Below are positions 35,788 through 46,674 of a stretch of 64,000 bases of DNA, piece after piece (the first letter of the stretch is position 1; every line of letters starts with the position of its first letter). Source of the stretch: Motacilla alba alba (lineage: Eukaryota > Chordata > Aves > Passeriformes > Motacillidae); NCBI RefSeq assembly GCF_015832195.1, contig NC_052020.1:930001-994000 (forward strand), read 5' to 3'. A model generated the notes under the pieces. The model did not search any database, was not told the origin of the DNA, and was given only the letters and a program-made list of their open reading frames with translations. Made by a program: the position numbers and the translations under genes.

Positions 35788-38700
35788 CCTAGGTCTGGGT
35801 GCAGGTAACGGCGTAACGAGTAATGTCTATCAAATAGATGAAGGCTCTACGTTTCAATTGTCCTCTGAAGCACTGCTGAGCCCAAAGTCAGTCCTGTAAA
35901 AGTCCATTGAGTATTTATTAACATTTCTTCAGCATCTGTTGGAAGCTTCTTCTCACTTCCAATTTACATTAGATAGCGGGTGTGTTTTTTCTGCTAAAAG
36001 AAGAGCCTTTTAATGCCAGTTTTCAGTTTTATCAGATAATCTGGCTAAATAAGAGCTGCTTTCTTTGAAAGCACAGAACTGCCTGATTAAGGTCAGCTGG
36101 CAGGTGAAGCTGGTGAGTTTTAGTGGTGAAATACACCTTTGAGCCAAGCACTGAAAGCCTAGGGATCCTCCTTCCCTGGGCAGGTCTCTGCTCGCAATTA
36201 CGCGTGCCGGGCAGGATGAACGCATCCAGGGTTATTCCACAATGGCCTGGGGAGCTGGGTGGGACCAGGGAGGGAACAGCCTTCCCTTCAGTGCATCTGG
36301 GGCCTGTTTGGGCAGCACTGTTCACACAGTTTGTGCTCAAACTTCTTGAAGCGTTTGTGATATATCTGGTGCTTTGAACAAACAGCAGCTCTGGAGATGG
36401 AGAATCAGGTGGAGTGAAAATTGGTTTTTTTGCAGCTTATTAAAAAAAGAAATAATTAAAATAAGTATGCTGGGTACTTAGTGAATGAAACATGATCGTA
36501 TTCACTTATTCTAACCAAATATTTTAATAACTAAAGCAGTAGTGCATTTTGCTGCACATTAAGTTGATGATAGCAAAAATATATATGAACATCATCCCAG
36601 GCAGCACTTTAGCAATATCTATGCTAAATGTTATTATACATTGCATTGTAGAAATATTTTTGTTGCAGATTTGCTGTAATACTGACTTTAAAGAAATCAA
36701 AGTCCATGCAATTGTATTTGTGTTTTGGTTGAATCAGTTTAGCAGTGCCTGTAGGGACAGTCTCTTTTTTGTTTTTTAATTGTAGACTGATCTGGAGGAA
36801 AAAGAAATCTTTTTAACTAGACATCAATGATAGAAATGTTTCTGTTCTTATAGCTCTTTTGAAATTACTCTTCTGAATGATTTAAATATAATTTTTTTTG
36901 TAACTCTGTGTTTTAGAAATTAAAAATATGAAGAAAATGAATACTACTGTAGCTGAAAATAAATTATCGTCAGGATTTTAAAAGAAACTCCAGTTAGAAA
37001 TGAATCATGATCCTAATTCCTGTGCAAGTTTTGATCCTTTGCTGACTGTCTGCCAGAAACATGGCAGACATCACGGTGTGTTTAGGGACACATGCATACA
37101 AAATAATGGCCTAGTAATGGTAGCTCAGGCAGGTTCCCTGCACCCTTTAGGCTGGGGAGCAGGCAGGGACTCTGACACTGGGATGTAGAAAGTTCTGACC
37201 CTGAGGAAATTGAACTGTGTTGTCAGGCAGTATGCAAACTGTTTGCTGTATCTACAGCACCCTGTGGAGAGCAGAGTTACAGGTGTTCTGGAAGTCCTGT
37301 TGCTGAAAAAAGAATTCCTGCTCCTGACAAGCAAATTCTCATCTGTGTGAGAGTGCACGCATGAATGTTGTGGGGGAAAAACTCTACCCTGTGAAAGCAT
37401 GTTTCCAGTGTAATAATCAATTTTTGGGATTTCTAGCACCTGACTTTTAAGCCAAGTGCAGAAGTCACTTCCCAAGTCTGTATAGCTGTATTTAAATTAT
37501 CCTTGGGCAGGTGCTGGACTCAAGCAGCATAGCCCAAAAGCCAAGGACAGCACGGTGTGAAGAGAGCCTGCAGCAAGTGACGTGGAGACCAAGTTAGTCA
37601 CCCTTGCTGGAACTCAGTCAGTTGTGGGATTTCTGTTCTGTATAGAAATGCATGAGAGCATAGATAAAGGAGGTACCACAGTACCTGGACAGAGTCAGCC
37701 AAGGTGTAACCAAGCTCCTTAGCCTGGATTTAGCAGTGATTCTGCAAGAGTCAGCATGGCAGTGGCATCCCAGCAAAGGCTTGTGACAGGTAGATAAAGG
37801 AGTAGAGCTCACATAGTTCTGTCTGGGCTCAGTGGTGGTTTGTCATGTGTATTCAGAACCTATTGTATGAAGTACAGGAATTTGGGAGGACAGCAATATT
37901 TCGCAACTGAGACGTAAGGAAATTCATTAGCCCCAGTTGAGAGCGGGAGAATTAAGCGATCTGCCAAAATTGTGATATTACTCCTTTATATCATACTGGT
38001 ATGACTCAGCTTTGACCTTTCTGCCTGAGAATTCACATCAACATATCTTAGCGGGGGAGCTCAGCATGTGTTTACAAGGTTCTGCAGAGAGAAAGGCCAT
38101 TCCATGTGTGTAATAACACCAAATTATAACATGCAGCATTTTCTAGTGTTGAGATTGTCAATATTAAATGCCATGACAAAAGAAGAGGACAATTATGGAT
38201 TGCTGAGGCACAACACAGATGGAAGAGAGGGCAAACATCCAGCCTTGCCCGGTCCTTCAGTGTGGGTGGCATGAAGAGGCAGTAGAATACATTTAGAAGT
38301 TAGGGCAGTGCACTCTGCCCAAGCCGCTGAACTCTGGCCTCTCTAGAAAAAGATTATCACATTGATTGGAAACATCCAGCAGAGCACAGCTGGGTCAAGC
38401 TGTGGCAGCTGTCACACCTTTCAGAAGGATCTTCTCAAGCTTTAGGTACTGCAGAGTGGTTTCTGACCCTCTGTACAGCCATGAACCTCCTGTCCCAATC
38501 TGAATTTTGTTCCTTTTCACTTTGAGTATTTTTGCTAGCACAGGGTGTCTCCAGCACAGTCCAAAATAATCTCTTTGAAGTAAAGAAGAGATGCCCTGGA
38601 TACTTTAACCTCCTGAAGTAATCCTCACACTGTGAAGTGGGCTCAGTTTTTGCAATACTCAGTAGACAGTGCAGGGTTTATTGTGGAGTACTGTCTCTGC

Positions 38701-39265
38701 CAGGGCCTGATTTTGTGCTGCTGAAGTTGGGTGCTGTGCTGTTCCCCACCCTTCTGTGCATCTGCTAGCCCACCACCTATCTACATCACACACTGACAAA
38801 TTGCTCTTATGAGCTTGGAAGCACTGAGGAAGGTAGTGTTGCCCTTGCTGCGTGCAGGAGCAGAGGATAATAGTTCTCTGTTAGTTATAATTCTGTTGTG
38901 CTTATTACTTTTAGTAGGGCAGGCAGTTTTGAGTGAAACGTGAATGAAACAAGCTCATGCAAAAATTTATTATAACAATTTAGGTTGTTTAGGGGTCCTG
39001 AAACTGTCTGCCAAACTCCTTTCCAATGGATGCACTTAAGATTCTGCCTTGTTGGCTTGTAAATTTTTGTTGCCTGATCCATTGTGCTGAAGCACACATG
39101 GGAGAGGGAGGTAATACTCTTCTTTGATTATGTGTTGAGTGAGGGAGGCGTAACAGGAAAGAAGGTTTGCAGCAGGATCCCAACAGAGGAGCTGTTTCAA
39201 AGCATCTGGCTCCTGCATAGACTGTTTGATTTGAAGAAACCTGGCCAGTAAATGCAAAGCAACCG

Positions 39266-39290
39266 TTCCAGTCAGTGTGACTGACTGGAA
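39266..39290. repeat. Perfect inverted repeat, 11-bp arms
   Basis: TTCCAGTCAGT, a 3-base spacer GTG, then ACTGACTGGAA. The arms are exact reverse complements. It could form a small hairpin in the transcript or be a palindromic protein site. Confidence 0.85.
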
Positions 39291-41030
39291 GAAAGCAAAG
39301 AAACAAAAGAAAGAAGCAGAGGCAGAAAGGGTGGAAGGCAAAAGAAGCATTTAAAGCTCAGATGTTTTAATTCTTTGGAGAGTGTCAAATAGCATGGTAT
39401 AGCATATGGCTTGCAGCAGGTTTGCCCTTTTCCTGGCTGAAAGCTTGTCATCTGGAAAGGTGCAGCGGAGAGGTCCTGTTTCCTGTGCAGAGAAGGGCTT
39501 TGGCTATTTTGTAGGCACTTCTTTCAAACAATTCACCGCTCCTAAACTGATTATTTAGCGGCTCAGTTTGGCAAGGGACAGTGGTAGAAACCTTGAAGAC
39601 AGCAAAATTAGGTTTGTGATGAAGTGGGCACAAAGAGAGAAGGTAAGAGATCCCCTGAATGCAGATAGGACTACAAGGAAGAAAAAAATCAAGCATTGGA
39701 TAGTTGAGGACAGTGATGTGGTTTGGGATAAAAGTTTTTTATGTGTGTACACCTGTCCAAAATGTCCATCAGTCTTATGGTGGCAAACACAATCCTGGAT
39801 GTAGCATGCATCAGACTTCTATAATTTTTTTTCCTTTATTAAAATTGATATAAGAAAAACCAGTTATTTTAAAGAATGAGGTTCAGGCTGGGCATTTGTA
39901 TGTAATCTCTATTTCTCCCCAAAAGCCAGCTCCTCCAGAGTTGCATTCCATAAACCATTGCCCCGACATGTCCCTGTGAAACTGTTCTGTTCTGCTGGTT
40001 TCTGTTAGTGATGGATACGGCTCCTTTTGTTGCTCGTGGTAAAAGAGAACATTAATATTGCTTGTTGGTTTTGATGTTTCCAAGGAGTCATTTAAAAAGA
40101 GCACATAAGTCTGTAATGCATTGTTTTGGACAGAAGTCCTAGAATTTCCAAAGTCATCAGCAGTCTTGTTAAATACCTAATCTTTTATGCTGTCCTATTT
40201 CATGCTCTCCTTTACTTATCTCTCTACCTCTGATCCTTCTTTTTCTCATCTCACCTTTGCCGTCGGAGTGGTTCCCAGCAGCAGTGTGTACTGCCTGAGC
40301 AGCCACCCCCTGGGATTCTGAGCTCAGCTTCGCTTTTCCTGTTGAGATGTACCTGCTCAGATGGCTGCTCTAGAAGTGTTTAATATCACTGGCAGTGATA
40401 GCAGTTCTGCTGCAGTCTTCAGGCTGCTGTAATAACTCAAGTTAACGATGATGTACCCTTGTACGGGAAAAAAAGACCTTTTTGTATGCTGTTCAATGCC
40501 AACCTGGTTAGCATAGCTCAGTTAGCACTTAAAATACTGAGCATAGCAAAAGGAAAAATGAACTATGATCACACAATGAAACTATAAACATAAATACAAA
40601 AATAGTTGTGCAGTAGTTCTTGCAATGCTGGGATGTTGGGGGACACAAGACAGATGATGGACTTTGGCCCTGGTTAACATAAGAGATTTGATAACAGGAT
40701 GCCTTGGCAATTTGGCAGTAGCAAACAGAACTTTGAGGATTGCAAGAAGATTCAATCAGACGGGTTTACTGGAAAAAGAAAATTACATCACATTTCTGCA
40801 AGCAAGAGATGTTTAAAATCCATAAGTTTGTTTATGTGATTATTAACCCAATCACTGTAGTAAAACATTACTAGCCTCCCTAAAATAGAATATAAGTGTT
40901 TGAATCCCACAATAAATCAGATTCTGATCACCAAATCAGTCTTCCTGTCTCTCTTCATCGGCAACATTACAGTACTCAGTTCTTTTGCCAGAGTCTTACT
41001 GCTACTTATTTCATTTATGCCAGAATGTTG

Positions 41031-41047
41031 TTTTTTTTTTTTTTTTT
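41031..41047 (+). repeat. Poly-T run
   Basis: Seventeen consecutive thymines; a simple homopolymer. Confidence 0.85.
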
Positions 41048-41260
41048 ACTCCAGTGTATTTTGAACTTCTCTTGGCCATTTTGGCAGTGGACAAAATGTT
41101 TCTAGTGCTTGAAGAAAGTACAATTCTGTTTTTGCTTGTGCTTCTGAGAAATTCTTACCCTGTTGGAACTAAAACTTGCTCCCATGGATGTTGCTAAAAC
41201 AACATTTGAACCCCAAACATTTTTAGTAACATCCTTATTGCATCTTGTATTAAACAAAGA

Positions 41261-41333
41261 ACAGCAACAACAACAACAACAAAACCTCACCAAAAAAACC
41301 CACAAAAACACCAAAACAAACAAACAAAAAAAG
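41261..41333 (+). repeat. CAA/CAAA-rich low-complexity tract
   Basis: Five CAA units, then an A-rich stretch of C(A)n blocks with almost no G or T. This accounts for the Q/N/K-rich frames here on the plus strand and the F/C/V-rich frame on the minus strand. Confidence 0.85.
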
Positions 41334-41706
41334 TGGAATATATGCTGCAATTTTTTTTTCTAAACAAAACCATGGGGTTTTGCTGTTGTTTGATGTGATA
41401 CTCTTGGTGAAAGTTTTTCAAAGCTTGCAGAAAATAATTGGAGTTCATAATTATGTGCATATTTGTAGACGGTCTCAGAGATAGGTTACTAATACAGGAA
41501 ATAATTTTTTGTTTGCTGCTTTAATGCATAGTTATGCTGAACTAATTTTAATGGGTAATGACTGGCTAAATTGAATTATCACAATGCATAGAGGAACAGA
41601 GTTGTCTTGTGGACAAATATTTGAGAGAAGCTTCATAATGTATGCTGCCCTCCATTTACCAGAGCTGTGCTTGAAATAGAGCACCGGGAGTTTCTCTAAA
41701 TTTCTG

Positions 41707-41720
41707 GTAACCATGGCAAC
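41707..41720. promoter_or_regulatory. Consensus RFX X-box
   Basis: GTAACCATGGCAAC fits the RFX family consensus GTNRCC(N0-3)RGYAAC at every position with a 2-base spacer, and is nearly palindromic. It lies about 100 bp before a CpG-rich block. Full two-half-site matches are uncommon by chance. RFX binding itself is inferred. Confidence 0.55.
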
Positions 41721-41814
41721 TGCTGCTTCGGTGCTATTAGCCCAGTGTAATTGAGTGGAGTGGGTTGCTGGCGGTAATTTTTAGCTTTGCTGGGGCGATA
41801 CTCACTCTTGCAGC

Positions 41815-42015
41815 TCTGGGCGCCGCTCGGAATGTTTGCAGTTCGGTGCCACGCTGGCACACTGAGGCCGTGCGCCTCGTGGGCTGTGAGTTTGGGAAGA
41901 GCCTGCCCGTGGGAGAGGCAGAGCCGAGCCGGGATGCGCCCTTGGCGGGGCTGCCGTTGGCACCTGCACCTTGTGGTTGCCTCGCAACAGCTCCCTTCTC
42001 TGAGCTTTACGGAGC
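41815..42015 (+). promoter_or_regulatory. Intronic CpG-rich block, candidate alternative promoter or enhancer
   Basis: By eye this 200-bp block holds about twenty CpG dinucleotides (for example GGGCGCCGCTCGG and GAGCCGGGATGCGCCC), while flanking intron has almost none. It includes an E2F-like CTTGGCGGGG at 41941 and a donor-like CTGTGAGT at 41884-41891. Reading frames of 111-162 codons cross it on both strands but look like a GC effect. CpG retention suggests low germline methylation, hence possible regulatory use. Confidence 0.45.
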
Positions 42016-43798
42016 TGAGACTGCTGTCCATACAGTTTCCTCTCCTCTGCCCCTCTTCAGCATATTTTGGGCACTTTCACACCCCTCCTCTCTCTCTCTG
42101 CAGGCTTTTTGCATTATTTCCTATCACTATGGAATTTTATTCCCAATAAAACTTGGCATAAAGGTGATGACAGACATACTTGTGGAAATGCACAAGTGCT
42201 TTACATTCTGTGCAGGATCTGGGGCTGAGTTGATTCTGATTTGTTTAAATTAAAAAAAACCCCAAAATTGGTAATTTTTAGTATCATCAGCTGATATGAA
42301 AAATTATGTAGAGAGGAAAAAGTGGGTTTTTTAAAAAAACTACAGACACATTGAAACAAAAAGTGAATTTGAGCTGGAAGTAAAGATAATGAATGAGTCT
42401 GAATGGGAAAAAAAACTCCAAAAAATCATGAACTCAGTTCAGGGATGTACCCTCCTTGAAAATTAGTCTTCTTGAAAAGACTAAAGAAATTAGACAAAAC
42501 AGGAGTCTAATTCTATTATCTCTGTCATCTGTAGTTATCTTTTAAGGCATGGTGGTGCAAAAAGGGAATCAAATTACATCCACAGGATTAAAAGCTTTGC
42601 TCTTGTCTGTATAAGTTTATCAGCCAGCAATGAAAAATTTTGTCCAGAGTGATAAAAAATTGCAAATATGTAAGATGTAAATTAATGCAGGTGGGAAAAC
42701 CAATACAAATAGTTTCTTTTAAACGGATGGAAGCATCATCAGAAGCAGAAATTTTGTTTGAGCATGTCAGTTTATGCATGGATTTATGGCAGGGAAGCAG
42801 TGTATTGGGGGCTGTTTTGTCATCAAGAACCTTTTCGGAATATAATTTGTCACTAGTTTATTGCAATAGTATATTTTTCATTTATCTCAAGCTCAGCTTA
42901 ATTGACAGAAGAGAAAAAACGACCAGTATTTAAGGAAACAACTTCTTTGAACTATGTTCAGTATACTTTTATTGCCATTTAAAGTATTTTCAAAAATCCC
43001 TCAGTCTTTCTTAATTATTTAACAGGTACCATATCTTACCAGACAGTTTCATTTTTTGCTAGAGTTCATTTTATCTTCTTTGTGCATTGTTATGGCTGAA
43101 GATAACAAATATTACCATGCCTAAGGTAGACAGCTAAAAGATGCATTGGCTGTAGATTTGTTTGCTGGACCATTTTGTATCTGTTCATTTTGGCTGCAAG
43201 CACATCACTAAAATAACAAGCATTGTAGGTTCTTTAAAGGATAATACTGAAGATTATTTTAGTAGGTTTAGACCTGTTAACTAGTCCATAGTCTATTTGA
43301 AGACAAATTTTCAAAACTTGGATGCATACACACCATTTGGCATGAACAGGTCTGTTCTTCAAGGATCTGAATCTGTAATGGTTTTGTCATCTTTTGGAAA
43401 ATTTGAGTGTTAGTATTTAAGAATTATTATGTGATTATAGGTAAAGAGGCCTCCCAGCCACTTTGAGCATGAAATATGCACATTGGAAATCCTTTTGTCA
43501 AACGCCACTTAAACCTGATGGTCCCTGAAACTCACATTTGTCAAAGATTTGCCTCAGGTTTGACAGTGCTCAGCCCAAGTAAATTTATGGCTATTTCAAC
43601 TACTCAGTCGTCTGGGCAGGGCTTTTAGAGATTGTTTTAAGCAGGACTTTCAGAGATTGTTATCCCTGAAGGTGATCTTTTTTTAAGGAACAGTTTCAGA
43701 GGTTAAAATACTCACTCTAGGGTACAGGAGGCAGGTGTGGAAACTATCTTTTCTCTTTAAGAAGATGTGAAACCAGTGCATTATCACCAAAGGGGTAT
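42016..43798 (+). other. Intron between the two exons, middle part
   Basis: Non-coding intron with a pyrimidine-rich start (42030-42105) and an imperfect tandem duplication at 43616-43661. No gene was recognised. Confidence 0.6.
43616..43661 (+). repeat. Imperfect 25-bp tandem duplication
   Basis: GCAGGGCTTTTAGAGATTGT is followed 25 bp later by GCAGGACTTTCAGAGATTGT. Two copies with two substitutions. Confidence 0.75.
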
Positions 43799-44097
43799 TG
43801 GGAGAGCCAAAGGTGATACAGAGACTCCATCATCAGAAGACATGAAAAGGCACTTTATTATCAGAAATCTACAGTTCTTGTGGAAACAATGGTGTACCTG
43901 AGACCTGATTGGCCTTTAGGAATCTTCTCTGACACTACTGGTGAACAGCACACTCTAGAGAACCATATCTATAAACAACAGTTACAGAAAGAGAGATAAT
44001 TGGTTTTTAATTCTTTCTCTGAGCTTTCTCACAGATTCCCAGGAAAATCCTGGGACAGCTGTGTCTCTCTCTGTTCCGAGGATGTGTGATTCCCACA
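43799..44097 (-). mobile_element. Short endogenous retrovirus LTR, minus strand
   Basis: Minus-strand reading begins TGTGGGAATCACACATCC (end at 44097), a start I associate with songbird ERVL-type LTRs. It carries an AATAAA signal (complement at 43854-43859) followed by AGTGCCTTTTCATG, and ends near TCTCCCA at 43799. About 299 bp, the size of a solo LTR. The lower end is somewhat eroded and I could not confirm a target duplication. Confidence 0.55.
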
Positions 44098-44112
44098 GTG
44101 TGTGTCTGTAGC

Positions 44113-44427
44113 GTTGGGACTGTTCAGCCTAGAGAAGAGGAAGCTTAGAGGGGATGCCATCAAGGTGAATATCTGAAGGGAGGCTGCAAAGACGGCAGAG
44201 CCAGGCTCTCCTCAGTGCTGCCCAGAGGCAGGACCGGAGGCAAAGGGCACAAACTGAAGCACAGGTTGTAGAGTCTCCATCATTGGAGGCATTCCAGCCC
44301 TGTCTGAATATGCTGCTGCCTGAAAATGCTGTTCCTGGGCAGCTGGCTCTAGGGGACTCTGCTTAAGGAAGGGCTTGGACAGGATGCCCATTCCTACCTC
44401 ATCCATCCTGTGATTGTGTGGCATTAC
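44113..44427 (+). mobile_element. CR1 LINE 3' region with internal deletion
   Basis: Begins GTTGGGACTGTTCAGCCTAG and continues through GGCAGAGCCAGGCTCTCCTC and GGGCACAAACTGAAGCACAG, all conserved CR1 phrases. It then jumps straight to GTTGTAGAGTCTCC, omitting the block that normally lies between. It ends CATCCTGTGATTGTGTGG. It lies directly beside the LTR at 43799-44097. Confidence 0.9.
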
Positions 44428-46507
44428 AGTAAATTTCCCTGACACCTGACTTGCAGGCTTTGTGAAAATGACTTTGTTTCTTCAGCCAAATTGTCACTAG
44501 TGAAAAGGAAATAATAAATATTATCCTGCAAAAGAAAGAAAAAAGTGATCACAAGAATTTTTGTGGCATTATAATCTAGAAGATTTGACAGAGCCATGAA
44601 GAGTAGAGTTTAGGGTTTAAAATGCACAAACATCCATTTGAACACGTGCTGCAGATCCTTCCTCCAAGGGATTTACCCTAAACATGAGGTTAGAGAGACT
44701 TGGTATCACTCCAACTTAGTTTAATTGCTCCACAGAAAATGGAATGACCCTGAAAAGGGGGGACTGAAAATAATCATACCAAGCTGGCTAGTGGTGGGCT
44801 CTCTGGGGAGATCAGGGAAGATTGAACTCATGCTCCCTCTGTCCTGGCTGAAGGTTTTAACTCCTGCACTATTGGCTAAAAGAGAAAAACAGTGCTGCCT
44901 TGCACTTCTTCTGGAAGAAAAGACAGCTCCCCTTGTCTCTTACAGCAGTGCTTTATTTTGCACAAAATCAGCTCCTGGATGCTTTAAAGAAAACTTTTCA
45001 TTCTGGTGCTGAAAGCTGTCTTACCAATGAATAGAGGATTAAAACACAAACTGATTTGGGAAAGAAAGTTTTGGCTTCTTGTGCCACAGAAGATCAAGCC
45101 ACAAGTGGAAATCAGTAAATCCAAGCACCATTTTAATTATTTCCCTCTGGTGTTGATGCCATGAAACAAAAAACTGTGAATCTCTGCAACAATGAGGCTT
45201 CATATTTGTTTCTAAAAGGTATATGAACCAGGTTATTAAAAAATACACTGGACACTTTTTAAGACTTGAACTGTTACTACTTTTTCTAGACTCTATTTTC
45301 TGTTTTATATCTTTTGTATGGTGACAGAGATAAATGTACCTAAAATATTAAATAGCTTCTCTCATGTGATTTCCATCATTTTCAGACCAATGACTGAATT
45401 AAGAAAATTGGTTGATCAGCTGAATTTTGTATATTGTGCTATCTCAGTCGGCTTGGGTGTCATGTGTCCTGTGCACTTTTTTCAGAACCTGTAAAAGCAT
45501 AGAAGTAAATTGATCGTCTTGATTGAACTTAATTTTTGTTCAACATCCAGCACATGAAGAGGAATACTTTTGTGATACTCCTTTGTATTTATTTGCTACA
45601 CAAATTAAAATACAAAATCCTAAAATAATTTTTCTCTTTGAACTGAAGAACAGATTTAGTTAAGGAGTCATATTCAAGCATGATGTAAAAATACTGAATC
45701 TATCCATGCTTTCTGTATGCAAAACATTGGCTGTTATTTATGATTTCCACAGTTTTCAGGGGTCTTGGATGTAGTGAATCCTGGCATCTGGAGAGGATAG
45801 CCACTCAGTGTTGTCAGGAGGTGGAGAAAAGCATTAACATCAATCATTTCCATCTACAAAGTCTATCTAAAAATGCTGCTTGAGTCAGCCTGTGCCTAAT
45901 TTCATCCTGATAAATAGTTTCAAATCTGAGAAAAAGCTAGAATTAATGGTTGTTCAGAAACATTGCATTAAAATACTAAAAGTTTCACAGAAAAATAATT
46001 AGTTCCATTTACTCAATGAAGTTCTGGCTTTATTAAAAAGCAAATATTTTGCTCACAATTTTAAAAGGTAAAGTGGTTAAAGAGCTTTCTACTTATATAA
46101 TTGAAAGATTTGAATCCTTTTTGGAAAGAAGGAGGTGAAAAAAAAACCCCAGTAAAACACTAAGGAGCTTTAAAGTTGTGGGCAGCACTTCCATACTGCT
46201 CTGTCCGTAAGCAAGTTGGAATGTGGCTGAAATATCTATTTTTGAAAAAGGAAAGAAAAATGCACCAGGTTATGAGAGTATTCCTCTTTCTGATTAAACC
46301 CCTTGACTGTGCTTACAGATAAGTTTTCCGCTTTTTTATGTGGTTTTTCTGGCTGCACCATCTGTCTTAGCTTTAGGAGCAGGATGTTCTTTATGTATCT
46401 TTTAACGTGTTCTTACAGCTGGGGGTAGATTTCTCTGAAATAGTTTTCGTTTGCATTGCGACTACCAAAAATGTACATATTTTCTTTTCTTCAACCTTTC
46501 CCTTCAG
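44428..46507 (+). other. Intron between the two exons, last part and acceptor
   Basis: Non-coding intron with no repeat recognised. It ends in the pyrimidine tract TTTTCTTTTCTTCAACCTTT followed by CCCTTCAG. Confidence 0.7.
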
Positions 46508-46674
46508 GTGCAGAAACCTGACGTTTCCTGAGAGTCTCCCCGAGGTCAGCATTGTGTTCATATTCGTTAACGAGGCGCTCTCGGTGATCCTGCGCTCCAT
46601 CCGCTCAGCCATCGACCGCACTCCTGCTCACCTGCTCAAGGAGATCATCCTAGTGGATGATAACAGTAACAATG
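46508..46674 (+). CDS. GALNT18: GALNT18 internal coding exon (start of GT-A domain)
   Basis: Next coding exon of the same gene, 167 bp. It supplies the last base of the split codon (GC+G, Ala), then Cys-Arg-Asn-Leu, then VSIVFIFVNEALSVILRS and HLLKEIILVDDNSNN. The first block is the opening beta strand and helix of the GT-A fold. The second holds the VDD segment of the nucleotide-sugar binding fold shared by GT27 enzymes. The FIFVNEALSV wording, where classical members have I-I-F-H-N-E-A, is characteristic of the GALNT8/9/17/18 subgroup. The acceptor is a pyrimidine tract ending CCCTTCAG (AG at 46506-46507); the donor is GTAAGA at 46675. The exon ends with one base (G) of a split codon, consistent with Glu in the mammalian protein. 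The catalytic DxH motif and the C-terminal ricin-type lectin domain must lie in later exons beyond the window. Confidence 0.94.

Larger units (their letters stand above)
35788..41703 (+). other. Intron between the two exons, first part
   Basis: Non-coding intron after the minisatellite. It contains a perfect 25-bp inverted repeat at 39266-39290, a T17 run at 41031-41047 and a CAA-rich tract at 41261-41333. A donor-like GCAG|GTAACG lies at 35801-35810, just past the array. No gene, CR1 or LTR was recognised. Confidence 0.65.

Noticed and set aside
35255..35899. Open frame of 214 codons on the plus strand and several minus-strand frames through the array
   Set aside because: They are products of a stop-poor tandem repeat; the peptide is a repeat of the same 38-bp unit read in shifting frames, and no splice or start context supports translation.
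37900..37990. Possible MIR-like stretch (GGAGAATTAAGCGATCTGCC)
   Set aside because: Similarity to the MIR 3' part is short and broken; not enough to call.
41765..42253. 162-codon plus-strand frame and 111-codon minus-strand frame at the CpG block
   Set aside because: Both strands are open because of local GC content; no recognisable domain and no clear start context.
35062..46674. Assignment to GALNT9, GALNT17 or GALNT8 instead of GALNT18
   Set aside because: The segments with YGYNAYLSDRLPLDR, CRNLTFPESLPEVSIVF and LLKEIILVDDNSNN fit GALNT18 as I know it better than the other Y-subfamily members; a protein alignment would settle it.
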